In this document: positions 23,371 to 35,466 of the stretch, piece after piece
Position numbering within the stretch: the first letter of the stretch is position 1
How the letters are laid out: each line of letters opens with the position of its first letter
From: Welwitschia mirabilis
Lineage: Eukaryota > Gnetophyta > Gnetopsida > Welwitschiales
Direction of reading: 5' to 3'
DNA length: 64,000 nt
Assembly (NCBI GenBank): GCA_051453625.1
Contig: JBOZIK010000001.1
Coordinates: forward strand, 67,836,169 to 67,900,168
The notes under the pieces: generated by a model
Told to the model about the DNA's origin: nothing
Seen by the model: only the letters and a program-made list of their open reading frames with translations
Database searches by the model: none
Translations under genes and position numbers: made by a program

Positions 23371-24700
23371 TTTCTTATACAAGAAGGTTAGAGAAAAAGG
23401 AATAGAAGGATTTAATGTCTATAAATAAAGTTTGGTAAACCATTTGAATAAGGTTATGGTACCTAATNNNNNNNNNNNNNNNNNNNNNNNNNNNNNNNNN
23501 NNNNNNNNNNNNNNNNNNNNNNNNNNNNNNNNNNNNNNNNNNNNNNNNNNNNNNNNNNNNNNNNNNNNNNNNNNNNNNNNNNNNNNNNNNNNNNNNNNNN
23601 NNNNNNNNNNNNNNNNNNNNNNNNNNNNNNNNNNNNNNNNNNNNNNNNNNNNNNNNNNNNNNNNNNNNNNNNNNNNNNNNNNNNNNNNNNNNNNNNNNNN
23701 NNNNNNNNNNNNNNNNNNNNNNNNNNNNNNNNNNNNNNNNNNNNNNNNNNNNNNNNNNNNNNNNNNNNNNNNNNNNNNNNNNNNNNNNNNNNNNNNNNNN
23801 NNNNNNNNNNNNNNNNNNNNNNNNNNNNNNNNNNNNNNNNNNNNNNNNNNNNNNNNNNNNNNNNNNNNNNNNNNNNNNNNNNNNNNNNNNNNNNNNNNNN
23901 NTAGGTTTAGTAAACCATTTAAATAAGGTTATGGTACCTAATTTTGAGCATATCAAGAAGATGATTTTTGATGAATTTTATATAACCAAGTACTTTATTC
24001 ACCCGAGTGTTAACAAAATGCATAAAAATATCAAGCAATACTATTGGTGATTTGAAATAAAATTTGAAATAACACAAAAAAAAAAGTGGCAAAATGAATG
24101 ACTTATCCACTAGTTAAAGTAGAGCATAGATACCCAACAGGAACTTGATATCCTCATGTGGTTCGAGCATGAAAATGGAAGATCATTGGGATAAATTTTA
24201 TCATAGATTTACCTAAATTAAAGAAAGGGGTTGATTTCATAATGATGGTTGCAGATATGCTAATAGAAAGTTCTTACTTTTTCCTAATTTGAACTACATT
24301 TTTAGCTAAAATAATTGCAAAAGAATATATGAAAAATTTAGTAAAGCTTCATGGAGTTCCTAAAGTAATTATTTCAAATAAGATTAATAAGTTTACATGC
24401 AAGTGTTGGACAACTTTTAATAAGGACATTGACACTAAATTAAATTCAAGTATATCCTTTCACCCTCTAATAGGTGAACAAATAGAAAGAACTAATCAGA
24501 TTTTAGAAGATTTAGTAAAACTAATAATTTTAAATTTGGATGATTCATGAGTGGATCATTTACCCTTGGTTGAGTTTACTTATAATAATAGTTTTTAAGA
24601 ATCTATTAGGTGTAAACCATTTGAAGCTCTTTATGGAAGAGTTTATAGAACACTAATATTTTGATTTAATTCCATTGATAAGAAGATATTGAAAGTTTTA
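23371..24700 (+). pseudogene. Element B integrase remnant
   Basis: After the 434-N gap, the zinc-binding N-terminus reads FIHPSVNKMHKNIKQYYW (23997-24050, with the His of HHCC). The catalytic core is partly seen: a DFI-like first Asp region near 24190-24210, LHGVPKVIISNKINKF at 24347-24396, and GEQIERTNQILEDL at 24474-24516. The second catalytic Asp is Asn (AAT at 24377-24379); the third catalytic residue, Glu of the ERT block, is kept. A PLVEFTYNNS stretch (24563-24592) and FEALYGRVYR (24619-24650) follow. One segment, 24329-24550, is still open. Integrase would insert the cDNA into the genome; this copy cannot. Confidence 0.85.
23468..23901. other. Assembly gap, 434 N, duplicated flanks
   Basis: The 40 bp before the gap (GTAAACCATTTGAATAAGG onward) recur after it with few changes, which suggests overlapping contig ends not merged, or a small local duplication. 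Confidence 0.85.
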
Positions 24701-25245
24701 TCTATTCAAAATTGAAAGAAAAAGTCAAATTAACCAAGTAAAGACTACTAAAGATAAAATATAGATAGGTCAAATATGCTAATAGAAAGAGAAGGCATAT
24801 TGAATTTTAGGAAGAAGACCATGTTTTTCTTAAGATACCCCATTTAAAGGTATATTTCATTTTGGTAAGAAGGAAAAGTTGACATGAAATTATATAGAAC
24901 AATTTTAGATAATAAAAAAAAGTTGGTCCTATAGCCTATGAACTAGCTTCACCATCATAATTATTAGCACTTCATAATGTTTTTCATCTTTCATCATTAA
25001 GGAAATGTATTTCTAATGTAACAAAGATAATTCATATGCAGAAACTAAATATTTAGCCTAATTATACATTTAAGTCTCAACCAATTTGAATTTTAGATAA
25101 AAATTAAGTTAAACTCAAAGATAAAAAAATTCAACTATATAAAGTGCTATGGTCAGGTCAGACTAAAGTAGAAGTAACGTGGAAATTTGAAAATGATATT
25201 TTACACTAAAAACCTAAAATTTTTATAAGTTTATACAATGAAACT
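24701..25245 (+). pseudogene. Element B integrase C-terminus and chromodomain remnant
   Basis: Reads DHVFLKIPHLK at about 24811-24850, VGPIAYELASPS at about 24920-24957, LHNVFHLSSLRKC at 24969-25010, then PI-ILDKN (25083-25105), and YKVLWSGQTKVEVTWKFEND at 25138-25195. This order (GPY/F region, then a VLW..VEEATWE type chromodomain) is that of chromoviruses of the Tekay/Del type, in which the chromodomain directs integration to heterochromatin. Stops and shifts are present between blocks. Confidence 0.8.
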
Positions 25246-25249
25246 CCTT

Positions 25250-25262
25250 AAAGAGGAGAAAA
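25250..25262 (+). promoter_or_regulatory. Polypurine tract of element B
   Basis: AAAGAGGAGAAAA one base before the 3' LTR start TGTCATGCCC. It primes plus-strand DNA synthesis in this class. Confidence 0.85.
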
Positions 25263-25555
25263 TTGTCATGCCCTCACTCTCAGAGCCAAGGAAGAATTAA
25301 ATTTTGATATGAATTATTCATGCTCAATAAAGTTTAAAGTTAATGATTATGAAAGATGAATTTTTTTTTATGTGAGATTTGTTATTTTAAAAATATGCTA
25401 AGGCTTTAAATGATTATTAAAAATCTATTTCTTATTTTTATTTTAAAAGAAATTTATCTTTATCATTATTTTTCCTCAAAGCCTAAGTGTGAATAAGAGG
25501 TTTTAGAGAAAAGCTAAGTGGTCACTTAGAAACTTAACACCTTATCAAAATTTTC

Positions 25556-25564
25556 TATAAATAT
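25556..25564 (+). promoter_or_regulatory. TATA box of the B 3' LTR
   Basis: TATAAATAT, matching 16831-16839. Confidence 0.6.
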
Positions 25565-26509
25565 GTTGAAACTTAAAGGTCTTATCTCTTTTTTATTCTT
25601 CTCAAGTTTTTCTTTAGCTTTTGCCCTTGCAACTCAAGAAGAAGACCTTGAAATTTTAAAATCTACACATTTTTCTACTTTCTTCAATGTGATTCTAGCT
25701 ACTTTAGCTTCTTTGGTAGTGATTAATTTGTTTTACAATGCTAAAATACTTTATATTTGTCAAATTGCTATCTATTTTCTTCAATATTTTCTTATTTTGG
25801 ATGGTTGTTACTTTTGAAGAATTTCTATTTTTCTTTATTTGAAAATTTTAGGGTAATATTTCGTAGGCCTTGGAGTAAAGTTGAACTTTTATGCTTTACT
25901 TATTAAACAACAAAAATAAAATTTGGATAGGGAAATGAGGTGATGCACACTTTAAAGAGGATATCATCTGTTAGACTTCCATAACTGAGAAGGTGAACTA
26001 CTAGGAAGAGTAATGAAAAAAGTATAAAAATGAATGAAATCCCTCCTGATCATGAATACTTGTGTTGCTAAAACTGTGAATTTTTTGGGGCATACTGAGA
26101 ATTGTACTTTTTATGTTTTTTATCCATATCATTTTGTCACAGGTTCAGGGGCTGCTTAGCAAGTTGGTCATTAAGTGGTGATGGTAGAAATCTGGGTAAG
26201 AAATTTCTATCATCTCCCTTAACTCTTAAGGCCCTGTAATGTAAAGTGTTGTAAGCTTAGTGTAGTATTTTTTACTAAAAGAAAAATTATCCCTCAAGCC
26301 AATTTGTAATGCCTAGTACTTGTGTAGCTTAATTTATAAAAATGCAAATATGTAAATCATTTTTTAGACTCTCATTGTAATATAATCTAATAGAAAAATC
26401 TATTTTTTTCCCTTGCAAGAAATGCATACCTGTGTATTTTCCTTTTTCAAGGAAATTTTCTTATTCATGGAAATAGCTAGGAGAAGGTTTATGCATTATT
26501 TAAATTATT

Positions 26510-27320
26510 GTACATCCCCTTTTTAATTCCTTGACTCCCTAATTGAATTTCTCAATGACCCCTCTTGAATTCACTTCTCCTTCTCCCTTAAGGGTTCTTG
26601 ATCCTCCCATTGAGTTTCTTGATGACTAGCCTCAAATCCATTTCTTTTTCTCATTCCCAAGTTTTTGGACCCTTCGTCCCCCTCTTGCACCCCCTAATTG
26701 AGGTTTTTGATGACTCCTCTTGAATCTACTCCCTTTCCCTCCCTCCCTTAGGGGTTCTGGATCTACCCCCCCTCTAACTAAGTCTCTCGATGAACCCCCT
26801 TAAATCTATTTAACCCTACTTTCCCTATACATTTATGCCTTAAATTCCTCCCCTAACTTGCATTTACCTATAAATATTCCTCCCTTATTTCCCCCCACCC
26901 ACCTAAAACAAAAAAATTAAAAAAAGGGAAAAAAATCTCTTCATTTAATCTCCTCCCTTTAAAGGGTTCTTGACACATCATCTAGTTTCTTGATAAATCC
27001 CCTCAAATCCACTCTTTTCCTTTTCCCCTTTAAAGGGTCATTGACTCCTTCCATTGATTTTCTTGATGATGCCCCTCAAATTTACTCATTCTCTTCATCT
27101 CCCATGCCACCCCATTAAAGGATCCATGACCCCCTAGTCGAGTTTCTTAATGATATCTCTTGAATCCATCTATGTCCCTTTATCTACCTTCCTTCCTTCA
27201 TAAAGTTCTCAACTCTTCCTTCCTTTCCCCTCCTATTTTTCAATTTCTTGACAACCCCCTTCCCTCCCCACTACCTCCCTAACACCCTAATCCATCCTAA
27301 TACCCTTTCCCCCTCAAAAA
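26510..27320 (+). repeat. Pyrimidine-rich degenerate tandem repeat, B 3' LTR
   Basis: TTGATGAC-type landmarks followed by CCYCTTGAATCCA-like sequence near 26553, 26620, 26708, 26788, 26990, 27062 and 27147. It is longer than the 5' LTR block, so copy number changed in one or both LTRs. Confidence 0.65.
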
Positions 27321-27959
27321 CCTATTCTATAAATTCTTCTTTCTCTTATATCTTTTCAACATCATTACATACCTCTCCTGTAGTACTTCTCTTAACTTAC
27401 AAGCTCTTTCACATAGTATTTTAAAAGTTCTTAATCTTCCAAAATGCACATTAAAGGAATAAAGAAAATTAAGATTATGTTGTTGGGAATTTTTTTCAAT
27501 TACAACCATGGGTTACCCCATCCTAATCCTATCAAACTCTTTTAAAATAGCATTTTAGAAGTGTCTAAGGTTTTAAAATACCAACTAGAATAGTAAAAAG
27601 GGATTATAAATGGTAATTTTAATATCTTTTCTTATAGATGGAGTGCAATTTTATTTTTTTAACTAAGCTACAATGGGTCAGAATTTATCCTTGTAAAGTC
27701 CTTCCTATTAGAGTTAAATTTTGGATTTGTATTTATTCTTTTATTTTAGCCCTAGCTATAGGGATTTGTTTATGGGTTTTAAAAATTAACTTATTTCTTC
27801 TGATTTCCTTTTTATATTTGCTCTTGTAAATAGCTTTTTATTTTAATTAGTCAGCTTTTGAGTTAATTGAAAATAACAACATAAGTAGTGTAATGTTTAG
27901 CTTATTTTTCTACAGTAAACATTATCCTTAAAAATGGTATATTTAATTTGTTTTATCTC

Positions 27960-28149
27960 TTTCCATTAGCTCTCTAAAGTTCTTATACTTTGGAAAGCTA
28001 ATACGAAAGGGTAACCTTAGGGCTTAATAAAAGAACTTTTAAGGGAAAAATTTTAATAAGTAAAAATGTTCTCACATAGATCCTAAGGAACTTTATAGTG
28101 CTACTCTCTAAATTTCTTGGACTTTGGAAAGCTAATATGGAAGGGTAAA
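27960..28149 (+). repeat. 133-bp tandem repeat, left piece, B 3' LTR
   Basis: Landmarks at 27997 and 28131, 134 bp apart. Element E interrupts the unit that begins at 28131. Confidence 0.8.
28145..28149. repeat. Target site duplication of element E, left copy (gtaaa)
   Basis: GTAAA before the LTR start at 28150; ATAAA follows the other end at 35467-35471, so four of five bases match, with one transition. Confidence 0.65.
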
Positions 28150-30609
28150 TATCACAACCTAGTTTTTGGATTGGACTTAAGAGGCATTAATTTTTTTAAA
28201 CTAAATTATATTACATTGATTAAACATTATAGCAGATTAATTAGGTTTTGATTAAAAGACTTACATCTTAGTTACCCACAGGATTTATGTCAAGTGAACT
28301 ATGTGATGATAGCTTACTTGACTAATATCACAACCAATCTAAAATTTATTTAGAAATCTTGATTAGAAGCATATAAAAGAACTGTGTAGATTGTAGTCAA
28401 GTGATTGATTACATCAATAGCTAAGAAATTATGCCTATGTAATCCTCATTTGGAGGAGTTCAGACCATATGTAGCTCTATCTTGGACCTTGTTCTAATAT
28501 CTATTAATATGCATCTGCATAAGATAGATCAAATTAGTCTGTATTAGTGGCATATGAAAATCCTAGACATGAAAAAAAATGCAAGGAATAATGCAAGAAC
28601 TCAATATTCAAAACTTGTCTACCATTTAAAGGACTAGTATTATACAAATATGTAGATATGTGTTTGTATATTAAAGGTCATTTGTTATAATTATTAATTT
28701 TCTACTTTAATAATGTGTGTATGTATTTACCAATCTTAGCCTTTAGGAGCTTTAATTCCTCCTTTTATTATTTCATCCATCATACTTATTTCTTCATGTG
28801 TCTATTTCTAACATTAATCTACTCTTAGAAATAAAACATGTTTACCTTTATAATATATACATGTAATATTATACATATAAAATATAATATCATGCATATA
28901 ATAAAATATTATTACACACACACACACACACACAAAAAAAAATACATATATATATATATACATATATTATCCATATGAAATAATATTTATGCAATATAAT
29001 ATATTATAATATAATATAATATATGTAACATTATGCATAGGAGATAACATATTACATTATATAATATATTATAATATAATATATTATATAATGTATAATA
29101 TAATAAAATATATGTAACATTATGCATAGGAGATAACATAATATAATATAATATAATATAATATAATATAATATAACATTATTTTATGACATAATATAAT
29201 ATAATATGATGTAATTTAATATTATAAATATGTATTATGTAATATAGAATGTGGTATAATAATATAATATTAATAAATAAAAACATAGCATAGAGAGACA
29301 AACATATTACGTATCGGATAAATATTGACTAATCAATCCCATTGATAACAATACAATTTTGTTACTAATATTAGTGATAATGAAACATACTTTAAATTAC
29401 ATGCAAATAATTATTATGAGTATTTAAAATATGATATAATGAACTACATCATAATTTATAAGAGTGATACTTTCTTCTAACTTGCTAAGTTATTTTAGTC
29501 TTTACTTAACTTTTATATGTAAAATTACCAAATATTATCAACTTAATATTGCTAGTTATATGTAACTTAAGTCATTATAAAGAGGCACATCCTAAAAGTC
29601 TTTGCCACAATCCATAAGGAAATAGTTTTTATAGATTTAAATTATCATTTTGTTTTATTTTTATTTCATTTTATTATTTAACATGTTCATTTTGTTGTAC
29701 AAAGTAGTTACATTGAAAGAGAAAGGTTTTGGTTGAAATGAAGACTCTCATTAAAACATTTTCACATCTATCTAAAAGTGATGTAATTATTTAATGAAAG
29801 AAATCGAAATGAGCTATTAAGTAAAATTATCCTCTTCTTTGAAAACTATGTTGTGTAAATCGAAATGCTTAATGTTAAAACCATAAACATTTCAAACCAA
29901 ATCTAAAGAAACAATTAACCTATTTGGGAGAGTTAATGAATCAATAATAAAATCCAATGACAAAAACATCAACCAATGTCTAGATTAATCCATCATAAAA
30001 CTATAGTTATGAGTAACTAATAAACAAATGCATAAAGAATCTCATCATTTAAAAGTTTGTGAGGCTTTAAAATCTCCATTACTCTTTGATATTATTCCAC
30101 AATGATTTACAAAATGAGATACAAAAGTTTAAAATCTAGGGAAAGAAGCATAAACCAGGCTTCTCAGGTTTTCCATTGGTTCATTTGAAAATGCAATAAT
30201 GGATTCTTTTTCTTTTTAATATACTGATATTTGAAAGGCTCCTTAAGATAGTTTATAAGCATGGAAGTACAGAGATTAGTGCAGGTAATATAACTCATAC
30301 TAGTAAAATTGTAAAACGGTGCTGCTACTGCTTATGCTACCAATCCCACCATGGATGTTTTCTCCTCCTATGTACCTTCTTCCTAATTCAATTATTTAAA
30401 GAAATAAAACTTTGATGTTAAGTGTGGATATAAGAAAAGCTTCTTTTCACCTAAATCCACCATGGAATAGTGGCCTAAAATCAGATTTGCTGAGTTATGA
30501 CTCTGCATCTTTATAAAGTTAGAAATGCACATTGATTTTCATGGTATACACTTTAATAAAAGGCACATCCTTTAATGAAAAAAATATTTTAGTGGGTTGG
30601 GGTGATACA
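28150..30609 (-). repeat. Element E LTR, left copy
   Basis: Matches the right copy (32564-35466) closely, including the tail around 29290-30609 that the middle copy lacks. It contains an AT-rich microsatellite zone at about 28850-29280. Confidence 0.8.
28850..29280. repeat. AT-rich microsatellite zone with (AC)n and AATAT repeats
   Basis: An AC run at 28914-28934, a TA run near 28947-28959, and AATAT-type pentamer repeats, the longest at about 29141-29175. The zone lies inside the LTR. Confidence 0.85.
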
Positions 30610-30728
30610 TTATCCCCCTTTTAAGAGGTTTCTCTCCTCAGAAACTACTTAAGCCATTTAACACTCTAGCAAAAACCATTAATATACTAATTAAGTGATG
30701 GATCCAAACCTAAATTATGATATTAACA
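30610..30728 (-). other. 119-bp internal region of E: polypurine tract and primer binding site
   Basis: On the - strand, CCTCTTAAAAGGGGGATAA (30628 to 30610) directly precedes the LTR start TGTATCACCCC, and TAATATCATAATTTAGG (30725 to 30709) matches initiator tRNA-Met complement TGGTATCAGAGCCTAGG with mostly G-to-A and C-to-T changes. Nothing else is present between the LTRs. Confidence 0.75.
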
Positions 30729-32447
30729 TGTCATAACCTGGTTTTTGGATTGAACTTAAGAGGCACTAAATTATTTATTTTATTCCTTTTTTTAAAGATA
30801 AATTACATTACATTAACTAAAAATTATAGTAGATTAATTAGATTATGACTTAGAGACTTACCTCTTAGTTATCCATGGGATTACATTAAGTGAACTATGT
30901 GATAATAGCTCACCTGACTAATATCAAAACCAATCTTAAGGTTAATTAGAAATCTCAATTAGGAGCACATATAATAAGTGTGTAGGTTGTAGTCGAGTGG
31001 TTGGTTTCACCAGTAGCTAAGAAACCATGCCTATGTAATCTTCGTCTGGAGCAATTTAGATCACGTATAGTGCTATCTTGGATTTCATTCCAATCTCCAC
31101 CGATATGCACGAGTATAAGATAAATTAAGGTGGTTTGTATCAGTGGCATGTGGCAATCCTAAGTATAAAAGAATGTAAAGAATAATTCAAGAATTCAATA
31201 TTCAAATCACTATCAACAGATGTTACAGACAAATATATGAGCATAATCATAATAGTTATATGTAAAAGTATAGGAGGCAACGAGTCAAAAACTCTCGAGG
31301 TTAAAAAATTTAATCCTATTAAGAAAATCTAATGCATAAATGATAACAACGCACATGTATATTAACATAAATCAGATATATGGATACTTGAGTATATAAA
31401 TATAGTAAATCCCCTGGTCACTTGGCCAAACTAATCCATTAGCCGTCCACCATTACCAATCATAAGAGACCTCCTCATATCTCACTATCACATCTTGGTG
31501 GGTGCTAATGGGAGGGAATATATTATAATAGAGTATTATTATAGTAAAGTCATGCATAAATATGATTAACACACACACACATACATATAGACACATACAC
31601 AGACTCCATTTTAGCAAGGTACCTCTTAACTGCTCCTTTTATAACGTATCATAATAAATCTAAAAAAAATGTATAAATATAAAATACCCAAGAGAATAGC
31701 CTATATGCCAATGATTAAGTCTCTAGCCTCAATAGACTTATATTAATAGAAGTCAAAGCATAAAAGTCACTAATTAAGTACCTAATTGTTTCAATAAGCA
31801 TCATAGAATAATCATATTAAGATTATATCATTTTGTATGCAAGATAATAAATGATTAATTGGAACATTTAACTCAAATGCATGAACATGGAAGAAAATAC
31901 TTTTAACAGTACATACCTGAAAATCGTTAAGAATACTAGTAGGAACCATGATCATTGACGACTGTGCTAAAACCTACATCATTTTATAACTATACTAGCA
32001 TACTATAACTACATTAATCCCACTAAAAGCAACATGATTATTCATTAGTAACCAATAACATCTAACATTCATTATAAATTAATTACTAAGTGACTAAGTA
32101 TGACAAAGCATTCTATTGATATAAAATAATAACAACATTATTAAGGTACCCAAAGATGAATATTTAATCTTATCTAGACACTTACTTCATCATGTAACTA
32201 TTCCTAACGTTAAATGCTCTTAAGAATAAAACATGTTTTTCCATTATAATATACACATCTAATATAGTGTATGTATGCATCATAATATAATAGTCATACA
32301 ACGTAATTTAATATAATATACATTATATAATATGGTATAATATAATATAACATAATATAATTATATTAGCACATACTGCAATGCATTAAATAGCACACAC
32401 CCTAGTGCAAAGTATATTATAGTAGTTGGGATGTTATACTATATCTT
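30729..32447 (-). repeat. Element E LTR, middle copy, divergent central part
   Basis: Starts TGTCATAACCTGG and ends near GGGATGTTATA. Its first 470 bp and its stretch from about 32175 match the outer copies, but 31200-32175 is much longer than the equivalent 175 bp there. Within it, 31270-31560 resembles the element F LTR (46020-46200 and 56620-56900). It lacks the 1.3-kb distal part of the other copies. Confidence 0.7.
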
Positions 32448-32463
32448 GATACTTCCTCATGAG

Positions 32464-32563
32464 NNNNNNNNNNNNNNNNNNNNNNNNNNNNNNNNNNNNN
32501 NNNNNNNNNNNNNNNNNNNNNNNNNNNNNNNNNNNNNNNNNNNNNNNNNNNNNNNNNNNNNNN
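32464..32563. other. Assembly gap, exactly 100 N
   Basis: Probably a default-size gap. It hides the start of the right E LTR (about 200 bp by comparison with 28150-28352) and whatever lies between it and the middle LTR. The 16 bp before the gap could be a polypurine region. Confidence 0.95.
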
Positions 32564-35466
32564 AAATCTCAATTAGGAGCACATAACAGAAGTGTGTAGG
32601 TTGCAATCGAGTGGTTGGTTGCATTAATAGCTAAGAAATTACACCTTTGTAATCCTCATCCAAAGGAGTTTAAAACATAGTAGCTCTATCTTGGATCTCG
32701 TTCTAATCTCCACTAATATGCATGAGCTTAAAATAGATCAAAATGGTCCATATAAGTGGCATGTAAGAATCCTAGGCAAAAAAAGATGTAGGGAATAATG
32801 AAAGGACTTAATATTCAAAACTTATCTATCATTTAAAGGATTAGTATTATACACATATGTAGATATATGTTTGTGTATTAAGGATATTTGATATAGTTAT
32901 TAATTTCTTAGTTTAATAATATGTATACATACTTTGCCAATCTTAGCTTTCAAGAGCTCTAATTCCTCCTTTTATTATTTCATCTATCGTACTTATTTCT
33001 TCATGTGTTTATTCCTAACATTAACCTACTGTTAGGACTAAAACATGTTTTGCCTTTATAATATATACAAGTCATAGTATACATAAGAGTTAGCATGAGA
33101 CAAGATAATATAATATCATGCATATAATATAATATAATATAATATAATATAATATAATATAATATAATATAATATACACATATTATATTATGCATATGAG
33201 ACAACATAATATAAATAATATAATATTTATGTAATATAATACATTATAATATAATATATAATATAATATATATGCATCATAATACTATGTATATGTGCAA
33301 TGTAATATAATATAATACATTATGATATGACATGATATGATATGATATAATATAATATAATATAATATATATAACATTATGCATAGGAGATAACATAACG
33401 TAATATAATATAATATATTATATTACAATGTAATACAATATTATATAGTATAGTATAATATAACATAATGTAATATAATGTTATTTTATAATATAATTTT
33501 ATATAATATGATGTAATTTAATATTATAAATATGTATTATGTAACATAGAATGTAGCATAATAATATAATATTAATAAATAAAAGCATAGCATAAAGAAA
33601 AAAACACATTATATATTAGATAGATATTGACTAAACCAATCCCATTTATAAAAATATATTTTGTTACCAATATTGATGACAATGAAACATAATTCAAATT
33701 ACATGCAAATAATTATTATGAAGTTCAGTTATTTAAAATATGATATAATGAACTACACCATAATCTGTAGGAGTGATACTTCCTTCTAACTTGCTAGTTT
33801 ATTTTAGTCTTTACTTAACTTTTATATGTAAAATTACCAAATATTATCAACTTAATATTGTTAAAAATATATAACTTAAGTTATCATAAAGAGGCACATC
33901 CTAAAAGCCTTTGACACAACCCATAAGAAAATAATTTTTATTGATTTAAATTATTATTTGATTTTATTTTTATTTCATTTTATTATGTAACATGTTCATC
34001 TTGTTATACAAAGTAACTACATTAAAAAAGAAAAGGTTCTGGTTAAAATGAAGACTCTCATTAAAACGTATTTCTATGAAACATGCTAAATTAATTTGGA
34101 TCAGGCTTGATTGGTCTTGTAAAATCAAAACACTTGTAGGTTTTATCTATGATTAGATTTTTTAAACAATATTGCTTTTTTGCAAGAAAATGATTTTAAT
34201 CCCTACTAAATATTTTCTTTTCTAGGTAACTGACACTCGCTTCCCATTTCTGATAACATGGCAAAATTCAATTTAAGACAGATTGTTGGCATAGTGTCAA
34301 CAATTCAAGTGATTTGTAGCAATAACATCATATTTAATTAATAAAACTCATAGTAGTTGGAACTCAAAAAAGAAAGTGTTTGTACAGGAGATGAATGTTT
34401 TTGCTTAAATCATGTTTGACTTGGTAACTTTTTATTTGAAAAGTCATAAATAAAGTTTGTAGAGATAAAATCCAAAATAGGGATTGACAAATCCAAGATA
34501 AAAATGAAAACTTAAGAAACAATGAAAAAAGCATAAGAAGACACAAACATTCATTGCTAATTCCAAAATGAAATGGGCATTAACCATAAAATACATTGAC
34601 AAAAAACTTAAAAAATTTTCATGTCTATCTAAAAATGATACAATTATCTAATGAAAGAAATCAAAATAAGTGATTAAGCAAAATGATGCCTCTAGTTTAA
34701 AACATATGTTATACAAATCAGAATGCTCAATGTCAAAACTATAAACCTTTCAAATTAAATCTAAAGAAACAATCAACCTCTCTGGGAGAGTTAATGGACT
34801 AATAATAAATCTGATGATAAAAACATCAAACAATGTTCAAATCAATCCATCATAAAAGTATGGTTATGAGTAACTAATAAATAAATGCATAAAGGATCTC
34901 AACATTTAGAAGTCTGTAGGATTTTCAAATCTCCATTACTCTTCAGCATTATACCATTGTGATTTTTAAAAGCATAAACTAGGCTTTTCAAGTTTTCCAT
35001 CGGTTCATTTGAAAATGGAATAATGAACTCTTTTTCTTTATTAGTGAACTGAGATTTGAAAGGCTTCTTAAGGTAGTTTCTAAGTAATGTAACTCATACT
35101 AGCAATTCTTTTTTTCTATTAATGGACTAAGATTAGTGTAGGCAATGTATCTCACACTAAAAACTTTCCAAAATGGTGTTATTATTGCTTGTGTTATTTA
35201 TCCTACTATAGATGTTTTCTCCTCCTCTGTGCCTTCTTTCATAGTCTGATTGTTAAAAAGAAGCAAAATTTAATATTAAGTGCAAGTATGAAAGAACCTT
35301 CTTTCCTTTTGAAGCTATCACGAATTAGTAGTCTACAACTAGATCCATCGATTTATGGCTTTGCACCTTTACAAAGTTGAAAATTCATGTTGATTTCCAT
35401 GGCATACATTTCAATAAAATGCATATCCTTTCATGCAAAGAATATTTTAGCGATTGGGATATTACA
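32564..35466 (-). repeat. Element E LTR, right copy (5' truncated by gap)
   Basis: Aligns with 28353-30609 of the left copy and ends ATTACA. It includes an AT-rich zone at about 33060-33560 and an extra stretch (about 34070-34620) without an obvious match in the left copy. Confidence 0.75.
33126..33175. repeat. Perfect (AATAT)10 array
   Basis: Ten exact AATAT units inside the E right LTR; the left LTR has a shorter array at the matching place. A - strand frame with repeated IILYY at 33001-33207 is its by-product. Confidence 0.95.

Larger units (their letters stand above)
28150..35466 (-). mobile_element. Element E: three-LTR non-autonomous complex
   Basis: Three related LTR copies (28150-30609, 30729-32447, and about 32564-35466 after a gap) lie in the same orientation inside the B 3' LTR. 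Between the first two are only 119 bp (30610-30728), consisting of a - strand polypurine tract, about 80 bp, and a decayed tRNA-Met primer binding site. No gag or pol is visible. LTRs begin TATCACAACC or TGTCATAACC and end GATACA or ATTACA on the + strand. The complex probably arose from an internally deleted element plus recombination between LTRs; the 100-N gap hides the second internal region. Confidence 0.75.

Noticed and set aside
25563-25817. 84-codon + frame with a hydrophobic, signal-peptide-like start just after a TATA box
   Set aside because: It lies inside the B 3' LTR. The equivalent place in the 5' LTR (16840-17100) has stops and shifts, so the frame is not conserved.
33001-33207. 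- strand frame with repeated IILYY
   Set aside because: Translation of the AATAT microsatellite.
34364-35380. Short frames at 34364-34546 (-) and 35189-35380 (+)
   Set aside because: Both lie in the right LTR of element E, in AT-rich sequence without conservation in the left LTR.
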